From assembly GCA_964453155.1 (NCBI GenBank), contig CAYVQU010000046.1, positions 1 through 32,774 on the forward strand: a stretch of DNA of 32,774 nt, written 5' to 3'. The position numbers and the translations under genes are program-made. A model generated the notes under the pieces. The model searched no databases. It was given only the letters and a program-made list of their open reading frames with translations, and was not told the DNA's origin. The DNA is from CAYVQU01 sp964453155 (GTDB lineage Bacteria > Chloroflexota > Anaerolineae > Anaerolineales > UBA11858). Below are positions 1 to 8,966 of this stretch, in pieces. Position 1 is the stretch's first letter. Each line of letters starts with the position of its first letter.

Positions 1-41
1 AGACTTTTTTGTCCGCTTTACCGGAAACTAAAATTCTAAGT

Positions 42-89
42 AGATTTCGGAAAGTGTCTGAAAATATCTATGTGTTCAAATCGAAATCT
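42..89. repeat. Inverted repeat in the leader region (AGATTTCG/CGAAATCT)
   Basis: Bases 42-49 (AGATTTCG) and 82-89 (CGAAATCT) are perfect reverse complements of 8 bp around a 32-base loop. The region before the first gene has no plausible reading frame. The hairpin could be the 3' end signal of an upstream gene outside the window or a spacer element of the kind seen in the second half of the locus. No T-run follows the right arm, so a classical terminator is not supported. Confidence 0.4.
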
Positions 90-95
90 GCTCAG

Positions 96-145
96 GCGTA
101 GCGGAAAATCTTTTCCATGTTATTTCAAGGAACAAGCCGCTACGC
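96..145. repeat. Inverted repeat GCGTAGCGG/CCGCTACGC with an inner palindrome
   Basis: Bases 96-104 and 137-145 form a perfect 9-bp inverted repeat. Overlapping the left arm is a second small palindrome, GGAAAA-TC-TTTTCC, at 103-116. It lies directly upstream of the first promoter (-35 at 163). It could be an upstream terminator-like hairpin without a T-run, or a protein binding region. Its function is unknown. Confidence 0.45.
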
Positions 146-162
146 ACTTAATCTCAATTGAC

Positions 163-190
163 TTGACCGAATCGCAATCAGGGTTATAAT
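163..190 (+). promoter_or_regulatory. Sigma-70-like promoter of the first operon
   Basis: TTGACC at 163-168 and a perfect TATAAT at 185-190 are separated by 16 bases, close to the housekeeping bacterial consensus. Transcription would start near 197, giving a leader of about 27 bases before the ATG at 224, which has GGAG at 214-217 with a 6-base spacer. The same -35/16/-10 arrangement recurs at 17592-17619 in front of the regulator gene. Confidence 0.8.
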
Positions 191-204
191 TCAAAAATTG
201 AATT
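188..204. promoter_or_regulatory. Palindromic operator, copy 1
   Basis: AATTCAA-AAA-TTGAATT is a perfect 7-3-7 palindrome that overlaps the end of the -10 box and the predicted start site, a typical repressor position. It lies inside a block (183-206) that is identical over 24 bases to 17612-17635, in front of the winged-helix regulator gene. The palindrome and the duplication are seen directly. That the regulator at 17659 binds here is inference from autoregulation logic. Confidence 0.7.
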
Positions 205-223
205 TTAGAAAAAGGAGCCTGCC

Positions 224-1192
224 ATGCCAACCGCTATAATTACCGGAGTTACTGGACAAGATGGTTCATATCTGGCCGAAAATCTATTAGCCAAGGGGTA
301 TCGCGTCATTGGGATGGTACGGCGGTCGAGTACCGTGACATTTGGCCGGATTCAGCATATTCAAGATGATATGGAAATTATTCAGGGCGACCTCCATGAC
401 CAAAGTTCTCTGGTTTCGCTGATTGAAGAATTTCGCCCCGAGGAGGTCTATAATCTCGCGGCCCAATCTTTTGTGCCGACCTCCTGGAAACAACCAGTCC
501 TGACGGGGGAAGTCACTGCCCTAGGCGTTACTCGGATGTTGGAAGCCATTCGGTTAGTCAATCCCAAAACCCGATTTTATCAAGCCTCTTCCAGTGAGAT
601 GTTTGGCAAAGTGCGAGCAGTGCCCCAAAGCGAAACGACCCCCTTTTACCCCCGGAGTCCTTATGGTGTCGCGAAAGTATATGGTCATTGGATCACCGTA
701 AATTATCGTGAATCTTACGATTTATATGCCTGCTCAGGGATTTTGTTTAATCATGAAAGCCCACGGCGCGGGTTGGAATTTGTTACTCGAAAAATAACCC
801 ATGGGGTTGCCCGAATCAAACTAGGCCTAGCTAATGAGCTACGATTAGGCAATTTGGAAGCTCGCCGAGATTGGGGCTTTGCGGGCGACTATGTTGAAGC
901 CATGTGGCTCATGCTCCAGCAAGATATCCCCGATGATTACGTGGTTTGTACCGGTGAAACCCATTCTGTGCGTGAATTCTGTGAAGCCGCATTTGCCCAT
1001 GTCGGCCTCGATTATCGCGATTATGTCATCCAGGATGAACGTTTCTATCGCCCCGCCGAAGTTGATTTGCTGGTCGGCGATCCCCGCAGAGCAAAAGAAC
1101 AAATGGGGTGGGAACCCAAAGTGAGCCTGGAAGAACTAGTTAAAATGATGGTTGATGCCGATTTGCAGTATTTGGGGAAGGAGATCCTTTAG
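224..1192 (+). CDS. gmd: GDP-mannose 4,6-dehydratase, short form (Gmd paralog 1)
   Basis: This is a 322-residue extended short-chain dehydrogenase. Gmd converts GDP-mannose to GDP-4-keto-6-deoxymannose in the cytoplasm, the entry to GDP-fucose, GDP-rhamnose and related sugars. The NAD(P) fold motif is GVTGQDG (8-14), the catalytic stretch SSSE lies at 122-125 and the YxxxK pair is Tyr147/Lys151. The NHESPRRG stretch typical of Gmd is also present. It is about 33 residues shorter than the second Gmd (19154), lacking the insert after residue 47 and the C-terminal tail. The ATG at 224 has a good ribosome site (GGAG at 214-217). It is the first gene after the promoter and overlaps the next gene by one base. 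A related GDP-sugar dehydratase with altered specificity is possible. Confidence 0.85.
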   Translation: MPTAIITGVTGQDGSYLAENLLAKGYRVIGMVRRSSTVTFGRIQHIQDDMEIIQGDLHDQSSLVSLIEEFRPEEVYNLAAQSFVPTSWKQPVLTGEVTALGVTRMLEAIRLVNPKTRFYQASSSEMFGKVRAVPQSETTPFYPRSPYGVAKVYGHWITVNYRESYDLYACSGILFNHESPRRGLEFVTRKITHGVARIKLGLANELRLGNLEARRDWGFAGDYVEAMWLMLQQDIPDDYVVCTGETHSVREFCEAAFAHVGLDYRDYVIQDERFYRPAEVDLLVGDPRRAKEQMGWEPKVSLEELVKMMVDADLQYLGKEIL

Positions 1193-3102
1193 TGAATCTG
1201 CGCACTCGTCTGGATCAAATGTTAAAACAACGGGGAGTAGCCGAAATCTGGGCTGCCATTGCTGGTGTTGTTTATTTGGCCCAACTATGGTTTCATACCC
1301 ACACGCAGGTTTCCAATTTAGACGAGGGCAATTATCTGTATAAAGGCTATTTATTTGCCACCGGCCAATACTTCCCCTTCCAGGATTACGGACCGCGCAC
1401 CAATCATATGCCGTTATCATTTTTGATCCCAGGCTATGTGCAAAAGTGGTTCGGCCCGGGGCTACGGTCGGGTCGTTATTTGGCCTGGTTTTTGGGGTTA
1501 CTACTCGTTATTGGGGTCTGGCTACTGCTCAAACGGATTGGGGGGCGTTGGTGGGCGTTTTTTGGGGTTGTAACGCTGGCCCTCAATCCCGCGGGCATCA
1601 AAATGAATAGCGTGATGACTTCCCAAGTCCAAATAAACGTCTTATTGGTATGGACAATGGTGTTTGCCTTGGGAGGAAAACGATCACTCTGGCAAGTCAT
1701 TATGGGCACGGTGCTGGCGGGAATTGCATTGCTCACCCGTTTAAATCTGGCACCGCTCTTGCCGCTATTATTGGTATACATCTGGTGGGAACATGGCTGG
1801 CGAGTTTTTGGCTGGGCAACATTGGCCTCAGGAGTTGTTATTGTCACAGGACATGCGATTTTTTGGCCAGGGATTTTGCGTATGTGGGCCAGTTGGCTGC
1901 CAGTAGGATTAACGCCGTTCTTGAATGAATTTCGGGCCCCAGGCGGCATTTTGTTATGGGATCCGGGCTCCGATTTATTTAAAACACTGTTGAGTTTATT
2001 TACCGGAATCCGCTTTCAGTTCGTGGCTGTGGTTGGGTTTGTTTTCTCCGGGTTGCTGTTTCCCCGTAAGCGACGTTGGACAAATCTCTCAGAGTTTCGG
2101 GCGGCGGTATTTGTGGTCGTTCTCTTTACGGTATTATTCGCGGCCCATACCTATGTCTCCCTAAATTGGACCCGTTCTGCGAACAGTTACTATAGTTCAA
2201 GCTATTGTGTATTTTGTTTCCCGGCCTATATCTCTTTCTTTTCGATTTTGGGCCTGATATTGTTAGTTCAAACCTGGTCGTTGTGGACGCCAAAAATACC
2301 CTTGAGATATCAAATTATTCTGGTTATGATGATCCTGTTATTGACAACCGGGATGGGTTTCGGTGCGTTTGAGAATATCGGTAAACCATTGGCCGAGATG
2401 TCCATCCCCTGGGTAAGTGGTGGGCGAGTTGTATTTGGTGAAGTATCCATTTGGGGGTTGTTCAACAATAAATTGGGTTGGTCATTAGCTCAAACGCGCC
2501 GTTTTATACCGAGCGTAGCCGGCTTTATACTTGGCGCGGCCTTGTTATTGATTGCCGGGTTAGTAAAACTCAACCCGATTGCATCCCGCTTTGGATTGCA
2601 AGACCACTCATTTGGGTGGGTGGCAGTCAATGGATTGATCATTTTGAGTGTGATTTTGACGCCCACCGCGCTTTTGGGTGGGGGCGGCCATGTTAGCGAC
2701 TGCCAGGCGAATGTGATCCAATCTTATGAAAACTTGGGGGCGGAACTAACCGCAGTTGTTCCTACTGAAGCGCAAGTTTATTGGACTGGGTTACTCTCTC
2801 CTGCTACCCTGTTATATTTGCCGGCTGCCAATATTTACCCGGCGCAGTTGAATGGAGATTATGCCTTTTATACTGAAATCAATGGCACCATCGATGATCA
2901 TTTAAAACATGGCTCCTGGAATCAAACTTTGGCCGATCAGTGGATTCAGGAAACGGATATTGTATTAATTGGCCGCAGATTTGAGGGGTGGTATGCTGAA
3001 CGGTTGACTGATCCGACCGAATTTGAGTTATTAAGGGTAACTGCCCCCATAGTTCCCTGCAAACCTGATGAACAAATCCGAGTATTCCAAAGGTTGCCAT
3101 AA
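1192..3102 (+). CDS. Multi-membrane GT-C-type glycosyltransferase, tandem paralog 1
   Basis: A 636-residue integral membrane protein with about ten or more hydrophobic segments and a soluble C-terminal tail. The loop after the first membrane segment carries LDEG at 43-46, matching the acidic catalytic position of GT-C enzymes (PMT/ArnT type), which move sugars from polyprenyl-phosphate carriers outside the membrane. The product at 3105 repeats the same pattern: LDEG, QDYG, NHMPLS and WFGPGLR near the start, YCVFC in the middle, VIQSYE in the tail. The GTG start overlaps the previous TAG by one base and has AAGGAG at 1178-1183. The family call rests on topology and the acidic loop; donor and acceptor cannot be read. 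Confidence 0.65.
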   Translation: MNLRTRLDQMLKQRGVAEIWAAIAGVVYLAQLWFHTHTQVSNLDEGNYLYKGYLFATGQYFPFQDYGPRTNHMPLSFLIPGYVQKWFGPGLRSGRYLAWFLGLLLVIGVWLLLKRIGGRWWAFFGVVTLALNPAGIKMNSVMTSQVQINVLLVWTMVFALGGKRSLWQVIMGTVLAGIALLTRLNLAPLLPLLLVYIWWEHGWRVFGWATLASGVVIVTGHAIFWPGILRMWASWLPVGLTPFLNEFRAPGGILLWDPGSDLFKTLLSLFTGIRFQFVAVVGFVFSGLLFPRKRRWTNLSEFRAAVFVVVLFTVLFAAHTYVSLNWTRSANSYYSSSYCVFCFPAYISFFSILGLILLVQTWSLWTPKIPLRYQIILVMMILLLTTGMGFGAFENIGKPLAEMSIPWVSGGRVVFGEVSIWGLFNNKLGWSLAQTRRFIPSVAGFILGAALLLIAGLVKLNPIASRFGLQDHSFGWVAVNGLIILSVILTPTALLGGGGHVSDCQANVIQSYENLGAELTAVVPTEAQVYWTGLLSPATLLYLPAANIYPAQLNGDYAFYTEINGTIDDHLKHGSWNQTLADQWIQETDIVLIGRRFEGWYAERLTDPTEFELLRVTAPIVPCKPDEQIRVFQRLP

Positions 3103-3104
3103 TT

Positions 3105-5126
3105 GTGAAACTTAACTCGACTGTAAAACACTTCGATTGGGGAGTTTTTCGATCTGATCGTTTTGCAGATTTCCTGGCGATCATCGGGGGTCTGGTTTAC
3201 GCCATTCAGTCCTGGATTATGGCCCATACCCAACAGTCCATCTTGGATGAAGGCGCGTATCTGGTCAAAGGGTTGTTGTTTGCTATGGGCAAATATCAAC
3301 CGTTTCAGGATTATGGTACTTGGACCAATCATATGCCGTTGTCCTACCTCATTCCCGGCTATGTTCAAATGTGGTTCGGGCCAGGTTTGCGGACCGGACG
3401 GTATCTGGCCGTGTGTTTAGGCATATTGATGGTCATTGGGATATGGATCGTGGCGCGCCGTTTGGGCGGAGCTTTCTGGGCCGCGGTTATCGTAGCTGCC
3501 TTAGCCCTGAATCCCGCCTTGATCAAAATCTATAGTGTGGTCGCTTCCCAAGGATTAGTGGCCAGCATGTTGGTGTGGGTATTAGTATTGGTTTTAGGGC
3601 CAAATCGATCAGGATGGCAGCTTATTCTGGGGGCCATGTTGGCGGGATTAATCCCCCTGACGCGCGTCAACATGACTCCTATTTTCCCTCTGGTAATGGG
3701 ATATATCTTTTGGGAGCATGGCCGCCGGTGGGGTTTTTGGAGTATGCTGGTTGGCGCTTTGGTGTTCATATCTGGCATGGTCCCTTACTGGCCGAATATC
3801 ATGACACTCTGGGTCAAATGGTTCCCAGCCGGTCTAACGCCGTTTTTTGATCCCTGGAGACCAAGTGGTATCGGCAGCCCGCAGTGGCAACCCACTGTAA
3901 ATTTCCTCACTCGTTTGGTTAGTTTTGTAGAAGGCTTGCGTTTCCATTTTCTTCCTATTATCGCAATTATTGTGGTTATTCTATTTTGGCCCCGGCATAA
4001 AGCGTGGCCGAAAACGAGTAACTTCCGGATTACAATTTTTCTTCTGAGCATGTTCACAATTCTGTGGGGCATGCATGCCTGGGCGTCTTTGGGGAAAAGT
4101 TATTGTGTCTTTTGTTATTCGGCCTATTTGTCATTTTTCTCTTTTTTGGGGTTATTGCTTGTTCCAGTAACTTTCCCCGCTTGGAATTATGACTTAGAAC
4201 CTATCCGAAAAAAACGGCGCCGATTGAGTTTATCGAAATCCGACGCTGGTTTCGACCGGCTCACCCGATGCTTGATTGAATTTTCGAATAGATACTTTTC
4301 CCAGTGGAGGAAATGGGTTGTCATTGTTTCTATTTTTATCATCCCTATCGCTATCGGGGTTAGCCTAGCACCCCTATTTAGTGGTACGGTAATAACGGAC
4401 CCATTTGTACGGCGTTTAATTCGGACTCCTATTCCCCGTATGGATGGTCTTAAAATAATTCCAGGTAGCATTGAATTATGGGGTTTCCTAGAAAACAAAT
4501 TTGGGTGGGATTATGTCGCGATCCAGTTAGGAACGCGCCGTTTACTGGCCACTCTAAGTACGGGCTTACTCGGTTTGTTGGTAAGTGTCGCGCTATGGTG
4601 GGGTTCGAAGCCACTTTCGTGGCGGTTTTTTGCTCCTTCGAAAAGGCATGTTTCGGCATTGATAGCACTTGTGTTTTTGGGTTTTAGTCTCTCACCAACG
4701 CAAATTCTTGGAGGTGGCCGGAATACCTATGATTGTGATCGTGATGTGATCCAATCTTATGAACGGGTAGGAACCGAATTAACCGCCCACATCCCCTCCG
4801 GGTCATTGATCTATTGGCGGGGCGGGTTGTCTACGGTTCCATTGCTGTATTTGGATGATTTTGAAATTTTCCCCCCTCAACTAAACAACGACTATTCCTT
4901 CCGGGATGGGGGGAATCCCGATACGTTGGTAAAATATGGCTTTTGGAATGATGCCCTGGCTCATGAATGGGTTCAGGTTGCGGATGTTGTATTGATCGAA
5001 GAACGGTTTTTAAAAGGCTGGCTCGAAGATGAAGTCCAAAGTTTAGGCTTTGATGAATTCAAAACCCAAAAAACAGCCCCCTGTCGTAATAATTCTTCGA
5101 TTTATATTTTTTGGAGAAAACCATGA
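3105..5126 (+). CDS. Multi-membrane GT-C-type glycosyltransferase, tandem paralog 2
   Basis: A 673-residue membrane protein clearly homologous along its length to the gene just upstream. Shared landmarks in the same order are LDEG (47-50), FQDYG, TNHMPLS, WFGPGLR, YCVFC, a Gly-rich stretch followed by a DC pair, and VIQSYE in the C-terminal domain. It has an extra basic loop (about residues 365-390, rich in Arg and Lys) between membrane segments that the first copy lacks. The start is GTG, two bases after the previous stop. The adjacency and similarity indicate a tandem duplication followed by divergence, probably to add different sugars. Its stop shares bases with the next start (ATGA). Confidence 0.65.
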   Translation: MKLNSTVKHFDWGVFRSDRFADFLAIIGGLVYAIQSWIMAHTQQSILDEGAYLVKGLLFAMGKYQPFQDYGTWTNHMPLSYLIPGYVQMWFGPGLRTGRYLAVCLGILMVIGIWIVARRLGGAFWAAVIVAALALNPALIKIYSVVASQGLVASMLVWVLVLVLGPNRSGWQLILGAMLAGLIPLTRVNMTPIFPLVMGYIFWEHGRRWGFWSMLVGALVFISGMVPYWPNIMTLWVKWFPAGLTPFFDPWRPSGIGSPQWQPTVNFLTRLVSFVEGLRFHFLPIIAIIVVILFWPRHKAWPKTSNFRITIFLLSMFTILWGMHAWASLGKSYCVFCYSAYLSFFSFLGLLLVPVTFPAWNYDLEPIRKKRRRLSLSKSDAGFDRLTRCLIEFSNRYFSQWRKWVVIVSIFIIPIAIGVSLAPLFSGTVITDPFVRRLIRTPIPRMDGLKIIPGSIELWGFLENKFGWDYVAIQLGTRRLLATLSTGLLGLLVSVALWWGSKPLSWRFFAPSKRHVSALIALVFLGFSLSPTQILGGGRNTYDCDRDVIQSYERVGTELTAHIPSGSLIYWRGGLSTVPLLYLDDFEIFPPQLNNDYSFRDGGNPDTLVKYGFWNDALAHEWVQVADVVLIEERFLKGWLEDEVQSLGFDEFKTQKTAPCRNNSSIYIFWRKP

Positions 5127-6082
5127 GATTATCAGTTGTAATTCCAGTTTACAATGAAGAAGAAACCCTTGAATTGTTATTCGAAGCCCTTTATGGCGCA
5201 CTTAGCGATCAACCCTACTCCTGGCAGGTCGTATTTGTTGACGATGGCAGTGCCGATGGTAGTTTGGCTCTCTTAGAAAAGTTGGCCGAGGGTGATCCAG
5301 AACATTTTGTTGTGGTGGCTCTCCGCCGCAACTTTGGTCAAACTGCTGCGATTGCTGCCGGTATCGATCACGCTGAAGGCCGTATCATCACCCTGATGGA
5401 TGCTGATATGCAAAACGACCCGGCCGACATTCCCATGTTGCTCGATAAAATTGACGAAGGTTACGATGTTGTTAGCGGTTGGCGCATCAATCGGCAAGAT
5501 ACTTTCGTCACCCGGACTTTACCCTCCCGAATGGCCAATGGTCTCATTTCATGGGTTACTGGGGTAAAACTCCACGATTATGGTTGCACGCTGAAGGCCT
5601 ATCGCCGTGAAGTCCTAACCGGTTTTCGTCTATATGGTGAGATGCACCGCTTTATTCCCGCTTATGCCGGTTATGTTGGGGCCAAAATTCTAGAAGTCCC
5701 GGTCCGCCATCATCCGCGGCGTTTTGGACAGACTAAATACGGCCTCGAGCGGACATTAAAAGTCGTGTTGGACCTCTTTACAGTCAAGTTTTTGATTAGT
5801 TACCAACATAAGCCGCTCTATCTCTTTGGCGGAGCCGGGATGGGATTGATGTCACTAAGCGCGATTACTTTGATCTTCCTGATGATTCGCCGTCTGGCAC
5901 AGGGGGTCTCGGTATTTCTATCGCCGCTGTTCCCCACGGCGATCATGTTCATGGTGATGGGGTTCCAATCCATTTTGATGGGATTGATTGCTGAAATGCT
6001 CGTCCGAACCTACCATGAAGCACAATCCAAACCCACTTACACCTTGCGCCGGGTCATCGGTGGCCAGCGAGATAACGCGTGA
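5123..6082 (+). CDS. Polyprenyl-phosphate glycosyltransferase, GT2 family
   Basis: A 319-residue protein of the dolichyl-phosphate-mannose-synthase/ArnC type: it moves a sugar from a nucleotide donor to polyprenyl phosphate on the inner face of the membrane. The N-terminal GT-A domain has VIPVYNEE, VDDGS (39-43) and the metal-binding DAD (93-95); two hydrophobic segments near the C-terminus (about 230-300) anchor it. An in-frame TTG lies 12 bases upstream, but I prefer the ATG at 5123 because GGAG at 5113-5116 precedes it and it overlaps the previous stop as ATGA. It is the likely source of lipid-linked sugar for the GT-C proteins around it. Which sugar is used cannot be told. Confidence 0.85.
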   Translation: MRLSVVIPVYNEEETLELLFEALYGALSDQPYSWQVVFVDDGSADGSLALLEKLAEGDPEHFVVVALRRNFGQTAAIAAGIDHAEGRIITLMDADMQNDPADIPMLLDKIDEGYDVVSGWRINRQDTFVTRTLPSRMANGLISWVTGVKLHDYGCTLKAYRREVLTGFRLYGEMHRFIPAYAGYVGAKILEVPVRHHPRRFGQTKYGLERTLKVVLDLFTVKFLISYQHKPLYLFGGAGMGLMSLSAITLIFLMIRRLAQGVSVFLSPLFPTAIMFMVMGFQSILMGLIAEMLVRTYHEAQSKPTYTLRRVIGGQRDNA

Positions 6083-7008
6083 ATTCTGAAACTAAACAAC
6101 CTTCCCGCCGAACACAAATCTTGCGGTGGGGTGGGTCCATTCTTGCTTTTGGCTTACTTATTTATCTGTTTGCCAGTCAGGGTTGGGGGGAAATATTGGC
6201 CACATTTCGCCAAATATCGATTGGTCGATTGCTATTGGGCATCTTCCTGGTTATGGTTTCGCGCTTTGCAGTTGCTGGCCGCTGGCATGTTTTACTTCAG
6301 GCAGTTGAAGATGTAAGCTGGCAGAAGTCGATTCGCATCACTTTTGCAGGTTTGTTTGCCTCTAATTTTTTACCAACTACCATCGGGGGGGATGTTGTCC
6401 GTCTGGCTGGTGCTATTCAATTTAATATTAATGGCGCAGTTGCCGCGGCCTCCCTGATTGTTGATCGCTTGGTTGGCATGTTGGGCATGATCCTCGCTAT
6501 TCCGTTTGGGGCTGCTCCGTTATTGACTTGGTTTTCCACTCAATCAGCTTCTTCTGGTTTATCAACGGGGTTGGCCGCGGTATGGATGGGAAAACAATGG
6601 GATCGAATGGCAAAACTTCTCAAGCTGATGTTGGCTGCGGTTCAAGTTTGGTTGAAACACCCCAAATCGATAGTATTTTCTCTATTGTTCACCGGCTTGC
6701 ATATGCTCTGTTTATTTGGAACCATTGTATTATTATTGGATGATATGGGTGAATCCATGTCCTTATGGTTGGCAGGAGGCCTTTGGAGTTTCGTTTACTT
6801 CATAACCCTGCTGCCGATTTCGATCAATGGTTATGGTGTACAAGAGATTTCGATGACGTTTATTTTCACCCAAGTTGGTGGAATATCCATGCAAGGCAGT
6901 TTAGCAATTTCGTTGTTGATCCGTACCATCCAGATGTTGGCGAGTTTGCCGGGGGCATTTTTTATGCCCGGGATCATGGCAGGGTCAAAAAATCAACCAG
7001 ACGCATGA
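6079..7008 (+). CDS. Flippase-like membrane protein (UPF0104/LPG-synthase TM family), copy 1
   Basis: A 309-residue protein with about eight membrane segments. It carries the family landmarks SNFLPTTIGGD (about 94-104) and LPISINGYG near the C-terminus. The family includes the membrane part of lysylphosphatidylglycerol synthase and AglD-like proteins, often beside polyprenyl-phosphate glycosyltransferases; a lipid-carrier flipping role is commonly proposed but unproven. The GTG start overlaps the GT2 stop (GTGA), so the two are likely translated together. The gene at 16532 is a second copy with the same landmarks. Confidence 0.75.
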   Translation: MNSETKQPSRRTQILRWGGSILAFGLLIYLFASQGWGEILATFRQISIGRLLLGIFLVMVSRFAVAGRWHVLLQAVEDVSWQKSIRITFAGLFASNFLPTTIGGDVVRLAGAIQFNINGAVAAASLIVDRLVGMLGMILAIPFGAAPLLTWFSTQSASSGLSTGLAAVWMGKQWDRMAKLLKLMLAAVQVWLKHPKSIVFSLLFTGLHMLCLFGTIVLLLDDMGESMSLWLAGGLWSFVYFITLLPISINGYGVQEISMTFIFTQVGGISMQGSLAISLLIRTIQMLASLPGAFFMPGIMAGSKNQPDA

Positions 7009-8957
7009 AATCTACCGACAAACTCACCCAAATTAGGGTGTTTCTCATCATTTCTAGTGGGCTGGCGCTGGTTTTGGCTGTTCAATATACTCGCAGATTT
7101 ATGGGCATGGGTGTGCCTTTTGCGATTACAACCCCGGTTTGGTTCTTGACGATCCTCATAGCTCTTATTGGGTTGGGTGAATTGGTGTTGTTGGGCATAA
7201 GTTGGACCCAGTTGCGGACTCAATTACTTTCGGTTTTGGAAACCATTTGTTCCATTTTATACCGGTCTAGGTTAGTTGCCATCGGGGTGGGGATCCTTAG
7301 CCTTGGAATTTACCCCCTGTTGGTTTTGGGACCTGTAGGCGAATATTTTGCGTCAATAATCTCGCGGGTATGGTTTTTTCTGCTGGTTGCTTATTGGGTG
7401 GCCATTCTGTTTCGGGTAAAGCAAGCCTCTGGTCGGTTTTACTATCAGCTACTTTTTGCCGCACTATTGCTGGCCACAATTTACAAACTCGCCACTTATA
7501 TTCCAGAAGTAAACACTTACCCATTTTCATTAGGTTGGTCTGAAACCAGCCGGTATTATTACGCCTCGCTATTCTTCTCAGAAAAGTTATACGGTTTCGA
7601 AATTTCTCCTTCCGTATTACATCCTAGCCGCTATTTATTGCAATCGATTCCTTTCATTTTTTCTCGATTAACCTTATGGGGGCATCGATTTTGGCAGGTC
7701 TTTCTCTGGATTGGTTTTACTTCTTGGTCATCGGCTTTGCTGGCTGAACGTTTGGTTGCAGAAAATCGACTCAGGGAATTAATGGTTTTCCTAGGCTCGT
7801 TTCTATTTTTACTCATTGGACCGGTTTACTATCACCTCCAAGTTGTCGTCATCATTGTATTATGGGGGTATGACACCAAAAAATTTGGTAAATCTTTGAT
7901 CGTGATTTTTCTAGCCTCAATCTGGGCCGGAATCAGCCGAGTAAACTGGTTCCCGGTTCCTGCGATGATCGCGGCCACAATTTATCTGATTGAGAAACCG
8001 TTCCGGAATAAATCACTCTTAAAATACCTGCTCCCTCCTGCGATTTGGGGTTTTCTCGGAACTTTGACGGCTTTTGGCGCTCAAACCCTATATGTTCTGT
8101 GGTCTGGGAATGATCCAGGGGAGTTTACTTCCAGCTTTACTTCCGATTTGCTTTGGAATCGTTTATTCCCGAACGCCACTTATCCCTTGGGTATTCTCCC
8201 AGGGATCTTAATCATTGCGATTCCAGCTTTCATTTTCCTGGGTATTTTCATTACAACCTATAAAAAACGAATTCATTGGATCCGCTGGTTTGGGATCATA
8301 GCAATGCTAGTAGTGTTGTTGGCTGGCGGTTTGGTCGTCAGCGTCAAGATTGGCGGGGGAAGCAACTTACATAATTATGATGCTTTTTTGGTTTTGATAT
8401 TAGTGGTTTGTCTTTACCTATTCTTTGATCGTTTACAGGTGGATCTTCAATCGACTCAGGTTGTTCAAGTAAAAATCAACTGGCCGATTTGGGTTTTGAT
8501 TGGCTGTACCTTTATATTTACTTTAATGGCTGGCCATACCTTACAAACCCCTGATTTTGAATTTGCTGAGCAAAAATTGGAGGAGATTTCTACCCGAGTA
8601 GCAGAAGTGGTTGCTTCAGAGGGCGAAGTGCTATTCATAACCCAACGCCACCTGGTCACGTTCGATATGATCCCTGCTGTACCCTTAGTCCCGGAATATG
8701 AAAATGTATTTTTCATGGAAATGGTCATGGGCAATAACCAGAAATATCTCAAACAGTTTTATACTGATCTTGAAAATCACCGTTTTGATTTGATTGTATC
8801 CAGCCGGATGGCGCGCAATTTCAAAGATACAACCGCCAGTTTTGCGGAAGAGAATAATGTCTGGGTTGAGCGCGTTACCCGCCCATTATTGGAAGAATAC
8901 CAATCTGTTGATATTTACAAGAAATTCGGGATCGAGCTTTTTAGCCCCATTCCATAG
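7005..8957 (+). CDS. Large multi-membrane protein, probable GT-C-type
   Basis: I place the start at the ATG at 7005, which overlaps the previous stop as ATGA and gives 650 residues. An in-frame ATG at 6765 would add 80 residues read from inside the previous gene and is not credible. The protein has about a dozen hydrophobic segments and a soluble C-terminal region of roughly 120 residues. I see no clear DE motif in the first loop; GWSE near residue 177 lies in a later loop. Size, topology and position among GT-C genes suggest a glycosyltransferase or polymerase, but I cannot assign a family. Unknown function is an honest alternative. Confidence 0.55.
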   Translation: MKSTDKLTQIRVFLIISSGLALVLAVQYTRRFMGMGVPFAITTPVWFLTILIALIGLGELVLLGISWTQLRTQLLSVLETICSILYRSRLVAIGVGILSLGIYPLLVLGPVGEYFASIISRVWFFLLVAYWVAILFRVKQASGRFYYQLLFAALLLATIYKLATYIPEVNTYPFSLGWSETSRYYYASLFFSEKLYGFEISPSVLHPSRYLLQSIPFIFSRLTLWGHRFWQVFLWIGFTSWSSALLAERLVAENRLRELMVFLGSFLFLLIGPVYYHLQVVVIIVLWGYDTKKFGKSLIVIFLASIWAGISRVNWFPVPAMIAATIYLIEKPFRNKSLLKYLLPPAIWGFLGTLTAFGAQTLYVLWSGNDPGEFTSSFTSDLLWNRLFPNATYPLGILPGILIIAIPAFIFLGIFITTYKKRIHWIRWFGIIAMLVVLLAGGLVVSVKIGGGSNLHNYDAFLVLILVVCLYLFFDRLQVDLQSTQVVQVKINWPIWVLIGCTFIFTLMAGHTLQTPDFEFAEQKLEEISTRVAEVVASEGEVLFITQRHLVTFDMIPAVPLVPEYENVFFMEMVMGNNQKYLKQFYTDLENHRFDLIVSSRMARNFKDTTASFAEENNVWVERVTRPLLEEYQSVDIYKKFGIELFSPIP

Positions 8958-8966
8958 GATTATTCG

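Noticed and set aside
95..104. Resemblance to the ops/JUMPstart element bound by RfaH (GGCGTAGCGG)
   Set aside because: It lacks a base of the ops core, is upstream of the promoter and so is not transcribed with the operon, and is explained as an arm of the inverted repeat 96-145.
1476..1949. Reverse-strand frame opposite the first GT-C gene
   Set aside because: No motif, unlikely composition, and full overlap with a well-supported gene.
6765..7004. Longer N-terminus for the membrane protein ending at 8957
   Set aside because: It would overlap 240 bases of the flippase-like gene in another frame, and the residues lack membrane-protein character; the ATGA overlap at 7005 is the better start.
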